Positions 58,340 through 64,000 of a stretch of 64,000 bases of DNA are shown here, piece after piece. A model generated the notes under the pieces. That model worked only from the letters and a program-made list of their open reading frames with translations, did no database searches and was not told where the DNA came from. This DNA is from Agarophyton chilense (lineage: Eukaryota; Rhodophyta; Florideophyceae; Gracilariales; Gracilariaceae), in contig JARGXX010000113.1 in the NCBI GenBank assembly GCA_030374765.1, forward strand, positions 806,001-870,000, read 5' to 3'. The position numbers were made by a program, and so were the translations under genes. How positions within the stretch are numbered: position 1 is the first letter of the stretch; every line of letters begins with the position of its first letter.

Positions 58340-59006
58340 TGTAGTATCCGCTCTAACGGAGAGAGCAGACACTTGCGACAGCGTTCGGACTGCCGACTGG
58401 TCGCTTGCGGCGAAGTAAAAGGGGTGGTAGAGCTACAACACCAGCGAGCTGGAAGTGGGGTGTAAGGCCACTACTCGCCAGCGAGGGTGAACAGTGCAAC
58501 TGTAAAACGTTGAGGGAACGTAGGTACGAGACGGCTCGTGAAGTGGTTGGGGGCTGACTATTTATTATAGCTCGTCCGTATCTCCGGTTAAGGAATCCTA
58601 AGCGAGGAACAGGATAGTCATGATGCCCATGTTGTCTCCTTTACTTGGAGTCGGCGCTCACCTCTGGTGCACTATATACTGTGTGCCAGGATGAGCGCCC
58701 AAATAAATATATAAATAATACCCAGTGGTCAGCCACTTAGCCAAACCACTGTATGGGTACGGTCCCTAATGGACGTCTAGCTACAAAGGGTAGTAAAACC
58801 TGCCACGTGGATCGCCACTACATGCGCCGTTGCAAGCCAGTCCACTCGTGATACCACGTGTTCCACTAATGTACCCTGCCTCCTGGCATCATACGCAGTG
58901 TGCCGTTTCATATCACAAGTTTGATGACATCACTCACTTATGAGTTCCAACCGCGACTTCGCGAAAAATCATCCTATCGGATTCCCCGACATAGTAGAAT
59001 ACTACA
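58340..59006 (-). repeat. Element B 5' LTR
   Basis: 667 bp, with the same ends as the 3' LTR. Both CACGTG boxes and the TATA-like run are conserved. Confidence 0.88.
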
Positions 59007-59011
59007 GTAGT
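59007..59011 (+). repeat. Target site duplication of element B, right copy
   Basis: GTAGT, matching 48325-48329; element C integrase sequence resumes after it. Confidence 0.85.
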
Positions 59012-59867
59012 GCAGGGAGATCATACCACCAGCACTGCAGCTGGCGCACTGACTCCTGCCCAGGTCAAGCGGAATACCCTTGTGTGGTTGAGGAGGGCTC
59101 TCAAACATACAGAGAGCCGCCTCACTGCAGCCAAGAAGCGGTACAAGGCCGACTACGACCGTAGGGTAACCAAAGTGGTCTCTGTATCCTCGGGACAATA
59201 AGTCTACATAGACAACCCGCCTTCAGGTAAAAGACCATGACCGGGTGATGAAGCCGACAATGAAGCTATTGAAATAAATATCAATTCGAAGCTTCTACCC
59301 AAATCAGTGGGACCTTATAAAGTATTGAACGCATCAGACCACACCATTACGGGTGAACAAGATGAAATACCGAATACGATGTCAGTTGACCGTATTACCG
59401 TAGCACCTGAAACGGTTCAACATCGCATTGAGGCACGCACCTCAGACCGAGAGCCCAGAGCTGTAGCTCTGAGCAGTCGACCCTCAGAGGACCCTACCCC
59501 AATTGAGGTGAACGATGACCTTCAACGTGATGATCCGGATTAAAACCATCTAACAGGGACGGAAATTGAACCCCAAACGGTAACAGCGGGAGCTCCCGAC
59601 CCGGCTCCCACACACGAAGCTCCCAACTCGGAACATACGAACCGTCGAGATGGCGTTCCCCCGAAAGATCAGGACCAAACCTCAGTGGAATTCCCAATTG
59701 ACCATCTGATAGGCCACACGCGAACCTACAATGGTCTGAAGTACACCGTAAGGTGGTACGGCTGGGTGCCAGAAGGGGACACCCTCGAACCTCCAGCCGC
59801 AACACCCCCACAATTCCGTATCAGGTATTGGGGCCGTCGCAAGGAGCCGATTCCTGCAGACGGCTAA
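59012..59867 (+). mobile_element. Element C pol tail: integrase C-terminus and chromodomain (fossil)
   Basis: It opens with a helical segment (RALKHTESRLTAAKKRYKAD) comparable to the post-catalytic integrase region of A, then a shorter linker, then a chromodomain (FPIDHLIGHTRTYNGLKYT, VRWYGWVPEGDTLEPP) at about 59,685-59,830. It is broken. Confidence 0.75.
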
Positions 59868-60015
59868 CCTTAGACCTTCGTGGTACTCAGGCCTAAGAAA
59901 GAGGGAGAAGATACGTCGTTTTCCGCAGAAGGTGAACGCATATGCGTCAGATTGCCTACAAGGGAGGACACGAAAGAACAACCGAATGGAATAGTAGAAG
60001 AGACAACAACTCACT

Positions 60016-62306
60016 TTAAGAAGAACCTGTCGGTTTAGGAGCAATGGAATCAGGAATACCCGGGTTATTGACTACCCACGAAGGAAAAGCCGCGGAAATG
60101 CTAGGAGCCATCGACATAGGAGGTAGTGAAGGAGCGGTAGGCCCGCCACTGGGGAGAGGAGTCGAAACCAAAAGAGGATGAACGTAAGGAAGCGCCGGAG
60201 CGGGTTGCAAAACCGCAGGGTTCAAGTTAGCACCCAGAAGAGGATCCGTCAAAGGATCAGATGGCGCAGCAGCAGAGACGCTTGCCATATTGGCATCCTG
60301 ACGGGTGGCCAGTTGATACAAGTCCAACTGGAACTGATTCCGGAACTCCCAAGTTGGTTCAGCGCCTTTATGTATTGCGCATGGCGCGGCAGAAAACCTT
60401 CAAGGAGCGTTAATGCAGCAACCACGGATGTAGGTCCAGCCCTCTGAAAGTTAGTGACGCAAGACTGGCGAATTCGAGGCAGCAAATCGACCACGGCCGG
60501 AGAATCCATCATAGGTTGAGGCAGAGGACGAGCAATACCAGCCAACAGAGGTCAAAAGGGACAAGCAACCCGCGAGGAGCTCGGTTGAGTAGGAGTCACA
60601 CCCGTAGGGATAGGCGACTTACGACCTTTAGGTAACGGCTCGGACGGGAAGGGACCAGCATAACGACCAACTGGTGTCTCCACAGTACCATGATAAGGTT
60701 CGGGGCTCGCGGGAACTCCATAAACAGGAGGCTCCCCGGGATAGTATTGGGCGTGGCGAGGCACAATATCCCAAGTTGCGGGATCGAAAACCTCCCAACC
60801 TTGATGGGAATCCCAACGGTAATTCTTGCTCTGCTCGAGATACGAGTCCGAATCCTTCACCGTATAATCGGTCCCCTCCACGATGTTCTCGTAACCAAAT
60901 CGGAAAACATCCTGGGCAACCCTCGGAGGTATGAAGAAGATGCGACCTACAGGTTGAAAACCATCTTGGTATATGTCAGAGTCGGGATTGCGACGATCCC
61001 AATCGATACCGTAACGGGCGGCCGCCAGAGCCGGGATGGAAACCAACACGGTCCACTTCAAGAGGGCAATCGACCAAATGAGGTAATACCGCTCTATGTA
61101 AGAGTTGAGAGTGCGAACGCGACTCTCCGTTGCTGCATCCTCGCCCCACCTACTACGGTCAGCCCAATTGATAGTGGTGAAAGGCCGATTCAGGAAAACC
61201 AAGTCAGGTGAAACCGGAAGGTAAGTCTCCGAAATAGACGGGTACTGGCACACTTGCACCACCAATCGACGGTAATAATCCAGCTCCGGTTCGATGCGCA
61301 TGTACGGCAAGTGGTTTAGATGCATCGGCGGGATGTTATACCTCAAAGTTTTATGACGCTTCCAACTCTGGTAACATTCCATTCGACCCTGACGAGGTTG
61401 AGACTTTTGGTCTCTTTTCATCAAGAAAAATGGGACGGAGCGGAGGCGCTGGCTGTCCCAACGGGACAAACCCAAGTAGGTATCCAATTGTGGTCTGGTA
61501 AGAGCTGCCGGCAATGAAGAATTCCGCACCGCCACAGGCCAATCGTGCTTCTACAGGTTATTGTTCGTCACCTGGTCGAAGGTAATACCAAAAGGTCCAT
61601 ACTGACTCGTCGTCCGGCTCGCCGCACCGAGCCCGAGATTGTGAGCCCAATTGGTTTGTGTTGTCGGAGGAAGTCCACCACTGCGTTAGTACGGGTCAGC
61701 CGAAGTCCCAGGGGAGAACTGTGTCGCAGGGACAGGCACGCTGCGAAAAACAATGTTGGTAGGCGTTGGAGAAGTCGAGCGAGTCACCCTCTTGGTAATA
61801 CCACCGCGTCCACGGCCATGCGATGGGCCGCTACCTGACATGGTTGGTAAGGCCGTAGCTCGACCCGACGAACGAGGTGATGACTCGACCTCCACCACCG
61901 CGGCGAACACCAGCGGGAACTCATCTTTCTGAAGTGGAGCCTCCTCGGTCCGTTCTGAGGAGACGGCCAACGTATCCAACCTTTCCGGTAGTACCGATAC
62001 CGACTTTTGAGGTGCAACAGTGGCCGGCGTACGGTTGCGAGCGGTTCCAGACCTTTGTGGTATCGTGGAACGGGACCAATCCGACATTAAAGGCATAACT
62101 GCAGGGGTATCAATCTCCTTGGAATCGCCGGCTTCTTCAACCTCAATGCTACCCGGCATCTCTCGTATCTCGAGCGCTGGTGATGCTTGTGGGGACGACC
62201 CACCCCTTCGGGGTATCGTTGACCAGTCCACGATGCGGCGCGAGGGGCACCGACGTGGCACCGAATGGGTTCGAACGCGTTTGTGGAGGCGGCGCGATCC
62301 TGTCAT
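60016..62306 (-). mobile_element. Element C probable antisense cassette (fossil)
   Basis: Minus-strand coding-like sequence sits in the same place as the antisense cassettes of A and B, after the chromodomain. The best block (60552-61535) has SWKRHKTLRYNIPP, ERYYLIWSIALLKWTVLVS and FFIPPRVAQDVFRFG, which parallel RSRLGYLVPYQ, SGYWTVV and WYMSPTARKY of B in order but with weak identity. The upstream part (61686-62306) is Ser/Pro/Arg-rich like the N-termini in A and B. It is broken; homology is likely, not proven. Confidence 0.5.
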
Positions 62307-62838
62307 CGCCTTGAGGGTAAACTGGAATGCAAAACCCGAAAAAGGTCGCGTAATTACCGACGGGGCTTCTCAACACCAATAAGGTCTAACAACCGGAAGC
62401 TTCCACCACGGACCCAGGCCAACACCTCAATGGTTGTATCGACGCAGGCTCAGGCCCTACCGGCGCCATGAGTCAATCATTACAAGATAGACGAAAACCT
62501 GAAATGTCGAGAAGCCAGAAAACCTTCAGGGAAAGCCTGACAGCACGGTTACGGTCGCTACGCCTCCAATTAAGGGCAGCAATACCTGAAGGGTTGTCGA
62601 GCCGTGGGAACCACCAGGCGAGACGGCTTGCGCAGGGACCTCAGAGGGAAATGAAGTTTGAGCAACCGGGAAAGGTGCTATACCAACTTGTTTGAACAGG
62701 GGGCTATGCGGAAGCAGAATCGCAAGCAAGCAGGGCCACTACCGAAAAGGTTTCCGCGTGAGCGCTGTGTACACTGAATCGCCCTCATGACAATCCCTAC
62801 CTGAATGGTTGTCGCTCAATTCGTGCGCCGCCGTCGTC
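61965..62838 (+). repeat. Large inverted repeat, left arm
   Basis: This stretch reappears reverse-complemented at 63127-64000, with landmarks such as GGAATGCAAAACCCGAAAAA, ATTAAGGGCAGCAATACCTG and GACAACC-TTCAGGTAGGG-like segments aligning in order. Similarity is imperfect (roughly three quarters to four fifths by eye). The arm includes the start of the element C antisense cassette. Confidence 0.78.
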
Positions 62839-63126
62839 GCGCGCCCTCCCCAACCGACACTGGCGCCTATTCTTGAACCTCAAGGGATCGCGCGTCGTGC
62901 ACCGAGAGCAACCGCCCGACGGACACCACTCCGATGCCCGCGCCGCTGTCGCTCGCTATACCTTTATGGTTTGATGGAAGGAGACACGGGGCGTGTCTCA
63001 CGGGTTGGAAGGGGGTCTGTCGTATAGTAGCAGAAGGTTTGACCTTTGAGGTTGTCGATATACTACACTGACCTTGTAGGTGATGGATGCGAGCGATCAT
63101 CGGCCATGCAACCCCGGGCAATCGAA
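62839..63126. other. Spacer of the large inverted repeat
   Basis: These 288 bp lie between the two arms. They include a copy of the 110-bp repeat also present at 20,567-20,676. No gene is seen. Confidence 0.5.
63018..63122 (+). repeat. 110-bp dispersed repeat, copy 2
   Basis: Second copy of the repeat at 20567-20676, in the same orientation, inside the spacer of the large inverted repeat. Confidence 0.65.
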
Positions 63127-64000
63127 GACGACGGCGGCGCACGAATTGAGAGACAACCATTCAGGTAGGGACTGACATGAGGACGATGCAGTGTCAATAG
63201 TGCGCTCGCGGACACCTTTTCGGTAGTGAGCCCTTGCGTGTTTGCGATTGTGCTTCTGCATAGCCCACCGTTCAACCAAGTTGGTATCGCACCTTTCTCG
63301 GTTGCTCAAACTTCATTTTCCTCCTAAGTCCCTGCGTGCGCCGTGCCGCCTGGGCGTTCCCACGGCTCGACAACCCTTCAGGTATTGCTGCCCTTAATTG
63401 GCGGCATCGCGACCATAATCGTGCTGTCCAGCTTTCCTTGAAGGTTTACTGGCTTCTCGACCTTTAAGGTTTCGTCTACCTTTTAAGGATTGATTCGTGG
63501 CGCCTGTTGGGCCTGAGCCCTCGTCAATACAACCATTGGGGTATTGGCCTGGGTCCGTGGCGGAAGCTTCCGGTTGTGAGATTTTATTAGTGTTGAGCGG
63601 CCCCGTTGGTAATTGCGCGACCTTTTTCGGGTTTTGCATTCCGGTTTACCTTCAACGCTATCACAGGATGGAGACGCCTCCACGCGCGCGTGCGAATCCA
63701 TTCGGTGCCACGTCGACGCACCTCGCGCCGCATCGTGGATTCGCAACCCAAACCTCGAAGGGGTGGGTCGTCCCCACGTCCCCACACGCAGCACCAGCGC
63801 TCGAGAGACGTGAGGTGCCGGTTACCATGGAGGTTGAAGAATTCGGTGATTCTGAGGCGATTGATACCGCTAAAGTTATGCCTTTAAGGTCGGATCAGTC
63901 CCCCTTCACGATACCTCAAAGGTCTGGAACCGCTCGCCCCCGTACGATGGCAACTGTTGCACCTGAAAGGTAGATGTTTGTACTACCGCAAAGGTTGGAT
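63127..64000 (-). repeat. Large inverted repeat, right arm
   Basis: The reverse complement of the left arm, still matching at the window edge, so the arm is at least 870 bp and continues outside. It is probably the 3' portion of a second element C relative in the opposite orientation. A series of small hairpins such as ACCTTTAAGGT and CCTTGAAGG recurs about every 25-30 bp. Confidence 0.75.

Larger units (their letters stand above)
48330..59006 (-). mobile_element. Element B: Ty3/gypsy chromovirus inserted in element C
   Basis: A 10.68-kb element in minus orientation: 5' LTR 58340-59006, gag, pol with chromodomain, a repeat-bearing spacer, an opposite-strand cassette, and 3' LTR 48330-48996. 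LTRs are 667 bp each, begin TGTAGTAT and end ATACTACA (perfect inverted ends), and differ at about 16 positions by eye (about 97.6% identical). That divergence is similar to the outer LTRs of element A, so the two are of roughly similar, moderately recent age. Gag-pol has several breaks. Confidence 0.9.
20686..62838 (+). mobile_element. Element C: old Ty3/gypsy chromovirus, host of two nested insertions
   Basis: The left LTR, primer-binding site and gag start lie at 20,686-21,736. Gag and pol remains resume at 43,683 and again at 59,012 after each nested insertion, ending in a chromodomain at about 59,685-59,830 and a probable antisense cassette to about 62,306. It is badly broken (at least ten breaks) and clearly older than A and B, both of which landed in it. 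I cannot find its right LTR in the window; the end is blurred by the inverted repeat, so the right limit given is the inverted-repeat arm end and is uncertain. Confidence 0.7.

Noticed and set aside
62307-63126. Right LTR of element C
   Set aside because: I compared it with the left LTR (TGTTGTC start, GTACGACA end, AT-rich run) and found no convincing match, so no right LTR is annotated.

Overview
The window looks like nuclear DNA of a red alga, probably a florideophyte such as Chondrus crispus. This is an inference: host genes are compact and nearly intron-free, their proteins are plainly eukaryotic (BAG6, PRA1, farnesyltransferase, ethanolamine-phosphate cytidylyltransferase), and the gene island abuts a dense field of Ty3/gypsy chromodomain retroelements. 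No database search was possible.

Host gene island, about 2.0-17.9 kb. Six genes are packed in convergent and divergent pairs: a BAG6-like ubiquitin-domain chaperone (+); a giant GHKL-ATPase/CUE-like/HExxH protein (-), for which I find an overlooked first exon and a 72-nt intron; a PRA1-family membrane protein (+); the protein farnesyltransferase beta subunit (-); ethanolamine-phosphate cytidylyltransferase (+); and a wax-synthase-like MBOAT acyltransferase (+). The BAG6 and ATPase genes end 49 bp apart. By family, the first two suggest protein quality control and the others membrane trafficking, prenylation and lipid synthesis. At 18.25-19.55 kb sits a complete-looking Tc1/mariner transposon with an open DD34E transposase and an IR/DR end structure.

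Retroelement field, about 19.8-64 kb, is a nest. An old, badly broken chromovirus (element C, left LTR at 20.69 kb) was split by two younger insertions. The first is element A, a 21.9-kb tandem array LTR-internal-LTR-internal-LTR flanked by one GTGAA target duplication. The second is element B (48.33-59.01 kb, opposite orientation, 667-bp LTRs, target duplication GTAGT). Remains of C continue between and after them. The right edge is a large imperfect inverted repeat that runs out of the window. A truncated relative of B lies at the left edge (1-1531).

Most interesting points: elements A and B carry a homologous antisense reading-frame cassette between pol and the 3' LTR, transcribed towards gag-pol, and C has a probable third version; the middle LTR and internal identity of the A array fit unequal LTR-LTR recombination; coding and non-coding parts of A are unusually rich in short perfect hairpins; and three distinct families share almost the same primer-binding site and CACGTG boxes in their LTRs.
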